A program made the translations under genes and the position numbers. From Ktedonobacter racemifer DSM 44963 (GTDB taxonomy: Bacteria > Chloroflexota > Ktedonobacteria > Ktedonobacterales > Ktedonobacteraceae): a stretch of DNA of 64,000 nt. This document shows, one piece after another, positions 27,574-37,157 of the stretch (positions are counted from its first letter, which is position 1; every line of letters starts with the position of its first letter). The stretch covers positions 1,178,001 through 1,242,000 of the forward strand of contig NZ_ADVG01000002.1 in the NCBI RefSeq assembly GCF_000178855.1. The letters run 5' to 3'. The notes below the pieces were generated by a model, which saw nothing but the letters and a program-made list of their open reading frames with translations, was not told the DNA's origin and ran no database searches.

Positions 27574-28104
27574 ATGCACAATACAAAATTGCAAGGATTG
27601 CTGATTAATCAAGACGTTCTAGATGATCTTGGGAAACAAATAGGGGTGAGGTTTATCGATCCTGACAGGATTCTCGCTAGAAGATACTCACTTCCAAGAG
27701 AAACACGAGGGCATTTGGAACGATTTCACACAAGTCTTAGCGATGATGATAATACTGAGTTTTTAGTGGAATCAGAGACAGATGAAGAAGGGCAGGTAAA
27801 AACCTATATCTTCAGGCGTATTCATAAGCTAAAAAAATCAAATCGTATTCCTGAAAGATTCGCTTTTGACAATCCAGATGGCCCAACACTCTCAAAAGGG
27901 CAATCGATAATTTTACTTGTGGGACGTTACCAACTGGAAGGAAAAGTTGATGGATATGATGAGGACAGTTATTGCTTTGTCCCTGATGAGGGAGAATATA
28001 GATTAGGGTATATCTCTTTGGAAATCTTCATGGAAGTGCTTGATTGGGAATGCCTGATTTATCGAAGACTGCCAAACGGGGATTTTGTTTTGTCTGCTGA
28101 GTAA
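27574..28104 (+). CDS. Unknown 176-residue protein
   Basis: A soluble alpha/beta protein with an acidic centre (SLSDDDNTEFLVESETDEEG) and a C-terminal half of short strands (LLVGRYQLEGKVDGYDEDSY, EYRLGYISLEIFM). AAAGAGGGG lies 9 bp before the ATG. The stop codon is followed directly by the left end of the inverted-repeat segment at 28105. No family is recognised. Confidence 0.65.
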   Translation: MHNTKLQGLLINQDVLDDLGKQIGVRFIDPDRILARRYSLPRETRGHLERFHTSLSDDDNTEFLVESETDEEGQVKTYIFRRIHKLKKSNRIPERFAFDNPDGPTLSKGQSIILLVGRYQLEGKVDGYDEDSYCFVPDEGEYRLGYISLEIFMEVLDWECLIYRRLPNGDFVLSAE

Positions 28105-28123
28105 AAGGTGTAAATCCCAACAT

Positions 28124-28330
28124 TATTGGTAAATGGCGCGAATGTTCGACGATTTTTGAGGCGAATGGTAGGAAATCGGCGCGAAACATGGGAATCGACC
28201 TTGTAGGCTTCCATAACATGGCTTGAGAAGCGGGCTGTTGTGCGCAGATGTTGTGCATTCGTAGAAGAACGACGGAGAGTGCCTTTCATCAGCACCCAGG
28301 CAAGAGTCGGGCCGAGGATTTGAGCAAGAT
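28124..28330. repeat. Dispersed block ahead of a cargo gene, copy 1
   Basis: Closely similar to 34011-34290, both lying upstream of an unrelated small cargo gene. Shared phrases include GAGGCGAATGGTAGGAAATC, GCAGATGTTGTGCATTCGTA and CAGGCAAGAGTCGGGCCGAG. The first 120 bp recur inverted at 29174-29290. It may supply a promoter to the cargo. Confidence 0.75.
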
Positions 28331-28470
28331 CGGAGAAGTTCTTTTCGTGCCCTCATGCTATGCTCGCGAAAGCGAGCAACGTTCATCATGTGAAGCCGAG
28401 GAGAGAAGAAACGCTGCGTCCGCTTTGTCACAGATACAGGAACACGAAATCCAAAGGAGAGACCTGGAGT

Positions 28471-28920
28471 ATGGACAACATTCCTGCTCAAAACTCTGGC
28501 TCAGTCGAAGACTACCTTGCTTCGCTCGACGAGCAAACGAGAAAAGAGAGCCATGTGCTGATTGAAATGATGCAACGAATAAGTGGGCATGAGCCAAAGC
28601 TGTTGAATGTAGGGACTCTTGGGTTTGATACCTACCATTACAAATACGACAGTGGGCGCGAAGGCGACAGTCATGTTCTTGGCTTTTATCCGAGAAAAGG
28701 AAAGATCACCGTTTATCTTATGGATGGTACGGCACGCTACTCGGAATTGCTGGCCAAGTTGGGGAGACATACAACTACCGGATATTGTGTGTACATCAAG
28801 CGGCTCAGCGATGTAGAGCTGCCAATCCTTGAGCAAATCGTGCAACAGTCTTATGAGTACATCAAGTCACTGTCCCAAGACGGGCCTATAGACCGAATAA
28901 TATGGCAAACGGAAAAATAG
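28471..28920 (+). CDS. DUF1801-family protein
   Basis: A 149-residue protein. The N-terminal VEDYLASLDEQTRKESHVLI and the middle LNVGTLGFDTYHYKYDSGRE followed by LGFYPRKGKITVYLMDG match the DUF1801 (YdhG-like) pattern; the fold resembles small iron-chaperone-like proteins but the function is unsettled. The ATG at 28471 follows CTGGAG; the frame is open upstream only into repeat sequence. Confidence 0.85.
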   Translation: MDNIPAQNSGSVEDYLASLDEQTRKESHVLIEMMQRISGHEPKLLNVGTLGFDTYHYKYDSGREGDSHVLGFYPRKGKITVYLMDGTARYSELLAKLGRHTTTGYCVYIKRLSDVELPILEQIVQQSYEYIKSLSQDGPIDRIIWQTEK

Positions 28921-29033
28921 GCGTTTCTGCCTCAATGGAACTCCCCCTTCTTCTTTTCTGACCAACAGGTAATCTCATCTCTGATGTGGTGTAAACGTGT
29001 AGATCCCAGAATCGAATGGGAGAACATTGAGTA

Positions 29034-29083
29034 AAGGAAGCGGGTAGTTCTTTCTGAAACAAGAAAGAACTACCCGCTTCCTT
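29034..29083. terminator. Long perfect hairpin after the DUF1801 gene
   Basis: 21-bp perfect arms (29034-29054, 29063-29083) with an 8-nt loop. Located 115 bp after the stop. There is no strong T-run, so a structural palindrome is also possible. Confidence 0.65.
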
Positions 29084-29458
29084 GGGCAGATTCGGCTTCA
29101 CTTCATTCTAGGATCTCCAGGTTAAGCGTCGGTTGCTCTTGTTGCCGATTGCTTGCATTACCAGAACTGGAGTACCGTCACCCGCTTCCCAAGCCATGTT
29201 ATGGAAGCCTACAAGGTCGATTCCCATGTTTCGCGCCGATTTCCTACCATTCGCCTCAAAAATCGTCGAACATTCGCGCCATTTACCAATTATCCTGGTG
29301 AAAGTCCAATAATTATTCTGGTGAACAAGCGGTTCAGTGGAGTCTGCCCACCAGGATAATTGTTGGAAAAGGACCAGTTTAATGTTGGGATTTACACCTT
29401 ACCCTACCAGACCTGGCGGGCATTTCTCGGCAATTAATCGAGCGATGCTGGGCAGCAC

Positions 29459-29501
29459 AACAAAAGAGGCTCTCTCCTGGATTAGAGGAGCCTCTTTTGT
29501 T
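29459..29501. terminator. Bidirectional terminator
   Basis: AACAAAAGAGGCTC and GAGCCTCTTTTGTT arms with a 15-nt loop. It lies between the cassette and the minus-strand gene fragment ending at 29532. Confidence 0.8.
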
Positions 29502-29531
29502 AATCTGTTTTATGTATCAGGATAGGGATGC

Positions 29532-29681
29532 TCAGGTAGTTTTTACAAGCCCTGCCCGCCGCAATGCGTCTTCTACATTCCATTGGCTCGGATACCACTG
29601 CACGGGTTTTTCACGCCCCTCTTTGCCACGCAGCTCGCTCTTCATCACAACCCAACAGAAATTATCGGGGTCATAATTTGG
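29532..29681 (-). pseudogene. C-terminal fragment of the Trp-rich unknown family
   Basis: Reads YDPDNFCWVVMKSELRGKEG then REKPVQWYPSQWNVEDALRR and AGLVKTT stop, very close to the end of the protein encoded at 23943-24581. The N-terminal part is gone; the frame opens directly into the conserved spacer. Confidence 0.75.
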
Positions 29682-29815
29682 CGCTCAAGGTCATAGAGTA
29701 CCGGGCCTCTCGTTTGAGGCCCGAAATTTTCGCTTCTAGCGCGTTGATTTGCGCTCGGGGATATCCGGGCACTCGGATATCTCCGAGTTCCAGGCACTAT
29801 CCTTGTTGTAACACG
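29676..29815. repeat. Conserved spacer of the recombinase module, copy 2
   Basis: Homologous to 25024-25150; here it lies next to a serine recombinase instead of a tyrosine recombinase. The inverted repeat CGGATATC / GATATCCG is centred near 29765. Confidence 0.7.
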
Positions 29816-29840
29816 TCCACACTCTTTCCCTCTCAGGTAG

Positions 29841-30437
29841 TTACTCAATCCCATGCTGCTTCAGCCAGTGGCTCAGGTTTCGCCGTGTCGTGCCATACCG
29901 CTGCGCAATCCAGGTCTTGGTTGACCCATTCTTGATCAAAGCGCGAATTTCCGCCTCGTATTCATCAAGCTTACTCTTGCCTATCCCTTTGGGACGGCCC
30001 AGCGGCATTCCCTGCTGCTTTCGAGCGGCAAGGGCCTCGGTGGTACGCTGCGAGATGAGGTCACGCTCAATCTCGGCCGCCATCGCAAAGGCCATGGCAA
30101 CGATCTTGCTCTGGATAGAATTGTCGAGCTGCCAGTTGCCTTTGACGGCGTAAATACGCACATTCTTCTGCATGGCCAGGGAGAGAATCTCCATACACTC
30201 CAACATGCTGCGTCCCAGGCGCGACAATTCGCTGACGATAATGGCATCGCCCTCTTGTGCCTGCTCCAGCACACCGGCAATTTGCCGCTTACGCCAGGAA
30301 ACTTTACCGGAGATTTTCTCTTCTACAAACTCAACATGCCCGAGGCGTTTCTCATGGGCCAGTCTGAGAATATCTGTTTTATTCTTGTCCAGATCCTGAT
30401 CGAGTTTCGACACGCGTAGGTAAGCAAACGTCTGCAT
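29841..30437 (-). CDS. Serine recombinase (resolvase/invertase type)
   Basis: A 198-residue recombinase. The catalytic Ser is residue 10 in FAYLRVSK. The family motif SELSRLGRSMLE carries the active-site arginines, and the long E-helix contains FAMAAEIERDLISQRTTEAL. A C-terminal HTH (KTWIAQRYGTTRRNLSHWLK) binds the site. The length fits the small resolvase/invertase class. It probably acts on a site in the flanking spacer or upstream palindrome. Confidence 0.93.
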   Translation of the reverse strand: MQTFAYLRVSKLDQDLDKNKTDILRLAHEKRLGHVEFVEEKISGKVSWRKRQIAGVLEQAQEGDAIIVSELSRLGRSMLECMEILSLAMQKNVRIYAVKGNWQLDNSIQSKIVAMAFAMAAEIERDLISQRTTEALAARKQQGMPLGRPKGIGKSKLDEYEAEIRALIKNGSTKTWIAQRYGTTRRNLSHWLKQHGIE

Positions 30438-30541
30438 CCTTCTTTTTCCTCACTTCTTCCCTGCTGGGTATGAAAACCTCATTTCATGAGTTATTTTACC
30501 CGAAAGTGAGTAAAAATACCAGTGTCTTCCATGTCCGAAAC

Positions 30542-30573
30542 TGGGAAAGGAAAACGATCGTTTTCTCTTCCCA
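30542..30573. promoter_or_regulatory. 32-bp near-palindrome upstream of the resolvase
   Basis: Centred on CGATCG, 15 of 16 positions pair on each side. It lies 105 bp before the resolvase start, where a res/crossover site or operator is often found. The rest of 30438-30709 shows no gene. Confidence 0.45.
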
Positions 30574-30709
30574 CATTGGCGTCATGGTCGGGCGAAAAGG
30601 GGCAATTTTCACTCCAAATCGCACTGGTCAGGTGGTGACGATGGCTCTCGGATGTGCTACAGGTTTTCGCAAACGGTGAAGTGCCGAACAGAGCATGGTC
30701 GCTCAATAG

Positions 30710-30741
30710 AAAACTCCTCTTAATAAATGAAGAGGAGTTTT
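30710..30741. terminator. Hairpin terminator upstream of the NACHT gene
   Basis: AAAACTCCTCTT and AAGAGGAGTTTT arms with an 8-nt loop and T-rich tails on both strands. It insulates the NACHT gene from upstream transcription. Confidence 0.75.
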
Positions 30742-30832
30742 ATTAGGTATGTGGTTTTTGCTGCTTCTGTCCGTCTATTTCAAGAGAAGCAACAGAAGCA
30801 ACAAAAACGATTGGGAAGGGAGTAAACCGTCG

Positions 30833-32944
30833 ATGTCCGAGCAGCAACACACCACACCTCGTCAGTATGAGGTTCCCTGGTGGGTGCATTTCTGTCGTTG
30901 GCTCTGGAAGTGCACAGGCTTTCTGGGAACCTCCGTTATCCTGGCCCTGGCCGTCAATGTTGTCTCAACCTGGCTCACGACATCGAAAGGTGCTCTTCCT
31001 GATGACGCCCCGCTTCACCTTTTAGTCGTGTTCTGGCCCATCACTGTCTCCGTCGGCTGCTGTTTGCTCCTGCTGGCAGTCCTCTTCTGGGTGATAAGTC
31101 AGAGGGCTACCTCCACAAGCGAATCCCCACTTCCTATCACTCCACAGGACCGCACGCGCCTGGTCAAGCGTCTTCGTTTACGCTATGAGCAGATGCTTCA
31201 ACAGTCGTTGCAGGGAGCTGTTCAGATCGAACTGGGACTTATGTCTCGACCCACTGCTATTCAGAACTCAGCCCTCCTTGCACTGCGTCTGCCAGAGCAA
31301 GCGGATCAGGTGCTTCCTGCACATACCTCTATTGTTGATGTCTATGAGCGAGCCAATCAGGAGTTGCTGATTCTGGGGGAACCAGGCGCGGGCAAATCGA
31401 CCCTGCTCTTGGAACTGGCCCACGCTCTTGTTGCACAGGCAGATCAGGATGCTACCTCTCCATTGCCCGTGTTGCTTCCCCTCTCCACCTGGGTCACCAA
31501 ACAACCTCCGTTGCAGGACTGGCTTATTGAGCAGTTTGCATTGATCTATGATGTTCATCGCACGTTGAGCCGTCAGTGGATTGAGGCAAAACTAGTACTG
31601 CCCTTGCTCGATGGCCTGGATGAGATGGACGAAGCTGCGCGTCCGGCCTGCGTTGTGGCGATCAACACCTATCATCGTGAACATCTCTCTCCCCTGGTGG
31701 TCTGTAGTAGAACCAGCGAGTATGAGCAAGCCACGCTCCATGAGCGGTTGGCGTTGGATACCGCCGTCGTAGTGCAGCCGCTCTTATCAGCAGAGGTGAA
31801 TGCGTACCTTGCCACCCTGGGCAAGCCACTTGCGGCATTACACACGGCATTCAAGAAAAACCCGACGCTCCTTGAGTTGGCAACGACACCGTTGATGTTG
31901 CAGATCCTGATCTTAACCTATACTGGGACAACAGTACGACAACTTTCTCAGAAAGCTCCAGACCTTCAGCGTCAGATCTGGGAAGCATTTATCGAGCGCA
32001 TGATCGAACACAAGGGCAACAGGGCACGTTATCCCTTGGATCGCACATGTTCCTGGCTACAATTCCTCGCACAATATATGCGTCAACAGAACCAAACGAT
32101 CTTTTTTCTGGAACTGCTGCAATCAGACGCTCTTCCCAAACCCCACAGGAATCTCTATAGGTGGAGCATTGTTCTGGTCCCCTTGCTGGTCGTCGGACCG
32201 GTCGTTGGAACGGTCGCCGGGCTGTTCTATGGGCTGACCTCCGGGCTATTCTATGGGCTGACCTCCGGGCTATTCGTCGGGCCGGTCGTCGGGCTGATCA
32301 GATGGCTACGCACGCATCAAGAAAGTGAGATACAACTAGCAGAAAAACTATCAATTTCTTGGGAAAGATATTTATATTCGCTGCTCGGAGGGCTGGTCGT
32401 CGGGCTGCTCTTCGGGCTGCTCTTCGGGCTGACCTCCGGGCTGGGCGGAGGGCTAAATGCAGTGCTGATCGGAGGGCTGGTCGTCGGGCTGGAAAGTGAG
32501 CAATTCTCTGAGCGTCAGACATTTACTCCTAATGAGGGGATCAAGCGTTCCTTCAAGAACGGATTATGGAGTCTATTGTTCTTCGGGCTGCTCATCGGAC
32601 TGCTCTACGGACTGATCAACGGGCTGCTCTTCGGGCTGACCTTCGAACTATTCGTCTGGCTAGTCTTCGGACTGTTCGTCGGGCTGCTCTTTGGACTGAT
32701 CAACGGGTTGTATGCTGTTCTCCAACACTACACCCTTCGATTTTGGCTCTGGTCTCTGCGCCTCTTTCCCTTGAAAGCTGTTCCCTTCCTTGAAGACGCC
32801 ACCGCTCGTATTCTCTTACGGCGTGTTGGAGGCGGGTATAAATTCACGCACGGATTGTTGATGGACTACTTTGCCGATCTGGACACAACATCGCCTGTTC
32901 CAGCAACAGAGACACAGCCTGGGCAACAGTCTCCTCCGTGGTGA
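30833..32944 (+). CDS. NACHT-domain NTPase with Gly-Leu-rich membrane tail
   Basis: A 703-residue STAND-type protein. Two N-terminal membrane segments (about residues 20-45 and 60-90) precede a NACHT module with Walker A GEPGAGKSTLL near residue 183 and Walker B PLLDGLDEMDEAAR near residue 256. A helical region with LATTPLMLQILILTY follows. From about residue 445 to 630 the protein consists of short G-L-x-x-G-L repeats (for example GLFYGLTSGLFVG), probably many membrane-spanning helices, split by two charged insertions. STAND NTPases work as switches in signalling and often in phage defence; no effector nuclease is visible, so membrane disruption would be one possible output. The start at 30833 has GGGAG upstream. 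Confidence 0.85.
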   Translation: MSEQQHTTPRQYEVPWWVHFCRWLWKCTGFLGTSVILALAVNVVSTWLTTSKGALPDDAPLHLLVVFWPITVSVGCCLLLLAVLFWVISQRATSTSESPLPITPQDRTRLVKRLRLRYEQMLQQSLQGAVQIELGLMSRPTAIQNSALLALRLPEQADQVLPAHTSIVDVYERANQELLILGEPGAGKSTLLLELAHALVAQADQDATSPLPVLLPLSTWVTKQPPLQDWLIEQFALIYDVHRTLSRQWIEAKLVLPLLDGLDEMDEAARPACVVAINTYHREHLSPLVVCSRTSEYEQATLHERLALDTAVVVQPLLSAEVNAYLATLGKPLAALHTAFKKNPTLLELATTPLMLQILILTYTGTTVRQLSQKAPDLQRQIWEAFIERMIEHKGNRARYPLDRTCSWLQFLAQYMRQQNQTIFFLELLQSDALPKPHRNLYRWSIVLVPLLVVGPVVGTVAGLFYGLTSGLFYGLTSGLFVGPVVGLIRWLRTHQESEIQLAEKLSISWERYLYSLLGGLVVGLLFGLLFGLTSGLGGGLNAVLIGGLVVGLESEQFSERQTFTPNEGIKRSFKNGLWSLLFFGLLIGLLYGLINGLLFGLTFELFVWLVFGLFVGLLFGLINGLYAVLQHYTLRFWLWSLRLFPLKAVPFLEDATARILLRRVGGGYKFTHGLLMDYFADLDTTSPVPATETQPGQQSPPW

Positions 32945-33066
32945 TGAGCACAGGGATACTTTTGCAGTGGTCCATTCGTCCCACTGGCACCATTGACAAC
33001 GCTCAACCTGCAACTTGATCGTTCTGCATAGAGAAGAAGCATGTTTTAGCCTGGAGGAGAAAATCT

Positions 33067-33489
33067 ATGCCGAAACCACAGTGGCGCCCTATTAGTTTCC
33101 TTTCAATGCTGGCCACGCATATAGATGGGATGTTAGAGGCCGACCAAGAGCAATATCAAACGCTGCTGGAGGCGAAGGGCAAGCCTCATATCCTCGACGA
33201 CTACACTGTCGGCAGAGTGAAGAACGCCTTCACCACCGCGAAGAATGACTTACCCCTTTTTGATGAGCAACTACGACGTTGGGGAGCGGAAAAGACGACG
33301 GACGCCCAGCGCCAGGAAATTATTCGACTCAAGGAACAAATGCGAAAGTTACACGAGGTCGTTGACCAGGTGCTCCAGTTAGCCGATGGGCTGGCAAAGG
33401 GCACGATTGAGAAACAGCTCGCAAAATCTGATGAGGAGTTAGGTATAGAGTATCTTATGAGAATGCTTGGTGGCGAGCAGAAGTTATAG
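33067..33489 (+). CDS. Unknown helical protein
   Basis: A 140-residue predicted all-helical protein (SMLATHIDGMLEADQEQYQT and KEQMRKLHEVVDQVLQLADG). GGAGGAG precedes the ATG. It lies 122 bp after the NACHT gene and could be its partner. No family is recognised. Confidence 0.65.
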   Translation: MPKPQWRPISFLSMLATHIDGMLEADQEQYQTLLEAKGKPHILDDYTVGRVKNAFTTAKNDLPLFDEQLRRWGAEKTTDAQRQEIIRLKEQMRKLHEVVDQVLQLADGLAKGTIEKQLAKSDEELGIEYLMRMLGGEQKL

Positions 33490-33531
33490 GTGCAAACGTA
33501 TTGCTGCTAGCAAACAAGGAAAGACAAACCG

Positions 33532-33759
33532 ATGCCTTCAGCAGATAGTATGTATGAGCAAGCAGCGCAGGCAGCAAGGGCCAGCCGAGGGACGCTCTGG
33601 TATCTTGATAAAAAGCTTTCCGAGGGAGAGATTACGCTACCAGAAAATCTCTCGATACGCATGTGGATTTTCACAATGAAGCACCGGCTCGCTGGCCATA
33701 TGGGCTACGAAATTGTCGTCTGGAATCGAACCCGCTTTATTTCCATCGAAATGCAGTAA
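33532..33759 (+). CDS. Unknown 75-residue protein
   Basis: A small soluble protein (SMYEQAAQAARASRGTLWYL start, WNRTRFISIEMQ end). AAGGAAAG lies upstream. It follows the previous gene by 42 bp on the same strand, so both may form a short operon with the NACHT gene. Confidence 0.55.
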   Translation: MPSADSMYEQAAQAARASRGTLWYLDKKLSEGEITLPENLSIRMWIFTMKHRLAGHMGYEIVVWNRTRFISIEMQ

Positions 33760-33779
33760 ACCATCATGCCGATTGAAGG

Positions 33780-33985
33780 AAGGTTTGTCGCTTTCGGAAG
33801 ATGAGTTTGTCGTTCGCTCAAAAATCCGTCTCAACGAGCCTAAGAAGCGGACTCACACATCTTGACTCTGTTTCGCATCGGGTTTTGCGATAAGATAATC
33901 CATATGGGCTCCTGCGGCCTGGGAAGCTTCTGTAAACGGATAACACCGTCTGCGACAAACCTATCTTCCGAAAGCGACAAACCTT
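33780..33985. mobile_element. 206-bp MITE with 33-bp terminal inverted repeats
   Basis: The end AAGGTTTGTCGCTTTCGGAA extends to 33 bp and is inverted at 33953-33985 with two or three mismatches. There is no ORF inside. It is immediately followed by CTTGAATC ... GATTCAAG enclosing TTACGCAAGTTTGCTGA, another element end. Confidence 0.85.
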
Positions 33986-34010
33986 GAATCTTACGCAAGT
34001 TTGCTGATTC

Positions 34011-34290
34011 AAGTGGTAAATAGAGCGAATGTTCGACGGTTTTTGAGGCGAATGGTAGGAAATCGGCGCGAAACATGGGAATCGACCTTGCAGACCTCCG
34101 TAAAATGGCTTCAGAAGCGGGCTGTTGCACACAGATGTTGTGCATTCGTAGGAGAGCGACTTCCGTTAGCACCCATGCTAGGCTTTCGTCAAGCCAGGTC
34201 AGGCGCGTCGGCTGATCTTTCCCAGGCAAGAGTCGGGCCGAGGATGTGAGCAAGATAAGAGAAGTTTTTTTCTTGCTCTGCCAATAGAAT
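34011..34290. repeat. Dispersed block ahead of a cargo gene, copy 2
   Basis: Homologue of 28124-28330, upstream of the RibD-type gene. It has a roughly 45-bp insertion (near 34170-34220) relative to copy 1. No coding frame is conserved between the copies. Confidence 0.75.
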
Positions 34291-34428
34291 AGAGAGACGT
34301 GCAACTTGCAAGAACATCTCCGCTCTCCATCGGTCATGCCGAATGCAAGAGGGAGAGAAAAGAAAGGAAACACCGATGAACACACGTGATCAGCACCAAA
34401 GGTCGCCAGATGGTGGAGGAACTCGGTC

Positions 34429-35034
<606 letters not shown>

Positions 35035-35444
35035 CATCCCTGAGGTCGCGAGGAGCCTTCCCAAACCCACACGTGCTTCGACCACGCATCACGTGCGAAC
35101 GGGGGAAAATCGGCAGAGTGGTGAACAGCAATGCGAGGAGGCGCGCCTGTGCCGATTTTCCCCGTCGCTTTTTCGAGCCGTGAGATGCTGGTCAAGCGTC
35201 AGTTTCTCTTGTTGCCGATTGCTTGTATTACCAGAAGCTGAAACAGCTTGTGGAGAGCATCTATCGCTTAGAGTATGTTCTGCCCCTGTCAATCTAGTGA
35301 CCCTTTGTATGAATGGGCTAGGGGATTACCAGTACTCACAGAACTGGAGCAAGGTCATGAAACTGAGGGAGACAGAGCAATGTTCACCTTTTCTCCAGCA
35401 GTTTCAGACGAGTTTACAAGATAGACAAGGAGATAAAGCTGTAA

Positions 35445-36672
35445 TTTGACCCATAAATTCGCCAAAAGGGGGAGATATGCGTCATGAGTAGAAATTGGCG
35501 AATTTATGATTCTTACGCAAGTTTGCTGAGACCGAAATTGTAAAATTGCAAGCCGAGATACACTTGCGACAAAAGCGTACTTTATGCTAGTATGCTATTC
35601 CAACTTTTAATGGTCTAAAAATGTATTTCCCCTGTTTTTCACCACTTGAGGAGAGTTTGCATGTCTGCTTCGTTGCGCCTTTTTGCTCCTGCTGATTATG
35701 CCGCTCTGTGCGATATCCAGAACGCTGTCTATTCGGAAGCGTCAGTAACTGTGGAGGAAGTGCGTCTGGCTGATGATTTACGTGATCCCATGTGCAAGCA
35801 CCGGCGCTGGATGGTTGAGGTGGAGGAGCGGCCTGTCGCCTGGGGCGAATATACCCAGAGGATTCATAAATATCATCCACATAAATTCTTTCTCAATCTT
35901 TTTGTGCTCCCGACATATCAGAACCAGGGCATTGGTTCGAAACTCTATACACATATGCTAGAAGCTTTGCAGCCATTTGAACCTGTGCAAATCAGGACGC
36001 AGACACAGGAGGATCAATCCCAGTCTGTCCGCTTTTTGCAGCAGCGCGGCTTTCGTGAGGAGCAGCGCAAATGGGAATCGCGGCTGGACCTTACAACCTT
36101 TGATCTCGGGCCTTATCTCGAAGTGGAACAGCGCTTAAGCGAACAGGGAATTGTCCTGAAAACGTTGGAAGAACTGGCGGGTGACCCGGAACGCGATCGC
36201 AAGCTGTATGCATTAGATTGGCAAATACGCCAGGATGTCCCGGCAACTGAACCACGCAGCCCTATCAGCTTTGAACTCTTTTGCGCTCGCTTCCTGTATC
36301 ATCCCGAAATTTTACCAGAAGCTTTTATTGTCGCGGTGCATAATGGCGAGTATGTTGGCCTCTCATTTATGGGCGCTCAACCGAGCAGCAAGCTGATTTC
36401 CACCGGTCTCACTGGAACGTTGCGCTCTTACCGGTGCATGGGCATTGCTACCGCGTTAAAGCTGCGCGGCATACGCTACGCCCAGCAGCATGGCTATACC
36501 GTACTGCGTACGGTTAATGATGCATTGAATGCTCCCATGCTCTCCATTAACATGCGTATGGGGTTTGTGAAGCATGAACAACTGGCGATTTTATATTTCG
36601 TGAAAGACTGCTAGCTCGTTGAAGAATTTCATTTATCAGCAAACTTGCGTAAGTTCCAATTTATGGGTCAAA
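35445..36672. mobile_element. Single-gene cassette bounded by nested inverted repeats
   Basis: Outer pair TTTGACCCATAAATT (35445-35459) and its inverse (36658-36672); inner perfect 17-bp pair TTACGCAAGTTTGCTGA (35513-35529) and inverse (36636-36652). The only gene inside is a GNAT protein. There is no transposase. Confidence 0.7.
35661..36614 (+). CDS. Two-domain GNAT acetyltransferase
   Basis: A 317-residue protein. The N-terminal GNAT unit has LFVLPTYQNQGIGSKLYTHM (about residues 88-107), the acetyl-CoA loop. The C-terminal half is a degenerate GNAT domain (TGLTGTLRSYRCMGIATALK, about residues 249-268, then NMRMGFVKHEQLAILYFVKD). Such double-GNAT proteins acylate small molecules, sometimes antibiotics; the target is unknown. 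GAGGAGAG supports the ATG at 35661. The gene fills a cassette of nested inverted repeats. Confidence 0.88.
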   Translation: MSASLRLFAPADYAALCDIQNAVYSEASVTVEEVRLADDLRDPMCKHRRWMVEVEERPVAWGEYTQRIHKYHPHKFFLNLFVLPTYQNQGIGSKLYTHMLEALQPFEPVQIRTQTQEDQSQSVRFLQQRGFREEQRKWESRLDLTTFDLGPYLEVEQRLSEQGIVLKTLEELAGDPERDRKLYALDWQIRQDVPATEPRSPISFELFCARFLYHPEILPEAFIVAVHNGEYVGLSFMGAQPSSKLISTGLTGTLRSYRCMGIATALKLRGIRYAQQHGYTVLRTVNDALNAPMLSINMRMGFVKHEQLAILYFVKDC

Positions 36673-36711
36673 AAAACTAATCTTGTGGTCTTTGAGAAAA
36701 CCAATACGCTC

Positions 36712-37125
36712 TCAGTCTTCTTTGCCGAGAATATATCCTTGGGAGAGCAAATGCTCTAGCGGGAGAAACCGTGGGGTTGGTAAGTCACTCCAGGAGAACC
36801 ATCCGACCTCTGACATCTCACGAGCAGAATTGACCCGTGCTTCTCCAGAAGCATACGTTCCCTCCATCCAAATGGTCACGTAATGCTTTCCCTCCTCCTC
36901 AAAAATATCGTTGGTGATCGTGCGAAAGGTAAGGTCGGTAATCTGCACCCCAACCTCTTCCTCCGCTTCACGAATGGCGCACTCCTCTGGTGATTCACCA
37001 TACTCTAAATGGCCTCCAGGCATGGACCAGGTTCCATCTCCATGAGAGTTCTGGCGCTTCATGAGAAGCACTTGATCGTCGTTTCTAATAATTACTCCAA
37101 CACCTACAGAGGGGTGCTTTGTCAT
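36712..37125 (-). CDS. Nudix hydrolase
   Basis: A 137-residue protein with the full Nudix box GHLEYGESPEECAIREAEEEVG, residues about 40-61, binding Mg and cleaving a nucleoside-diphosphate-linked substrate. MKRQNSHGDGTWSMPGG just before it is typical of the MutT/NUDT group. The frame is open further upstream to 37236, but that part lies in the dispersed repeat, so the ATG at 37125 is preferred. Confidence 0.88.
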   Translation of the reverse strand: MTKHPSVGVGVIIRNDDQVLLMKRQNSHGDGTWSMPGGHLEYGESPEECAIREAEEEVGVQITDLTFRTITNDIFEEEGKHYVTIWMEGTYASGEARVNSAREMSEVGWFSWSDLPTPRFLPLEHLLSQGYILGKED

Positions 37126-37157
37126 TTCTTCGATATCCTGGCGCTTTTGTATCATAA

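Larger units (their letters stand above)
28105..29399. mobile_element. Cassette bounded by perfect inverted ends
   Basis: A perfect 21-bp inverted repeat (core GGTGTAAATCCCAACATT) lies at 28105-28125 and 29379-29399. Just inside are two inverted copies of a further roughly 120-bp block (28124-28240 and 29174-29290). The cassette carries one gene (DUF1801 protein). A small inverted pair, ATCCTGGTG / CACCAGGAT, lies near the right end (29290-29360). No transposase is inside, so it would need one in trans. Confidence 0.75.

Noticed and set aside
32160..32720. Minisatellite independent of the NACHT gene
   Set aside because: The DNA repetition is explained by the in-frame Gly-Leu coding repeats of one continuous ORF.
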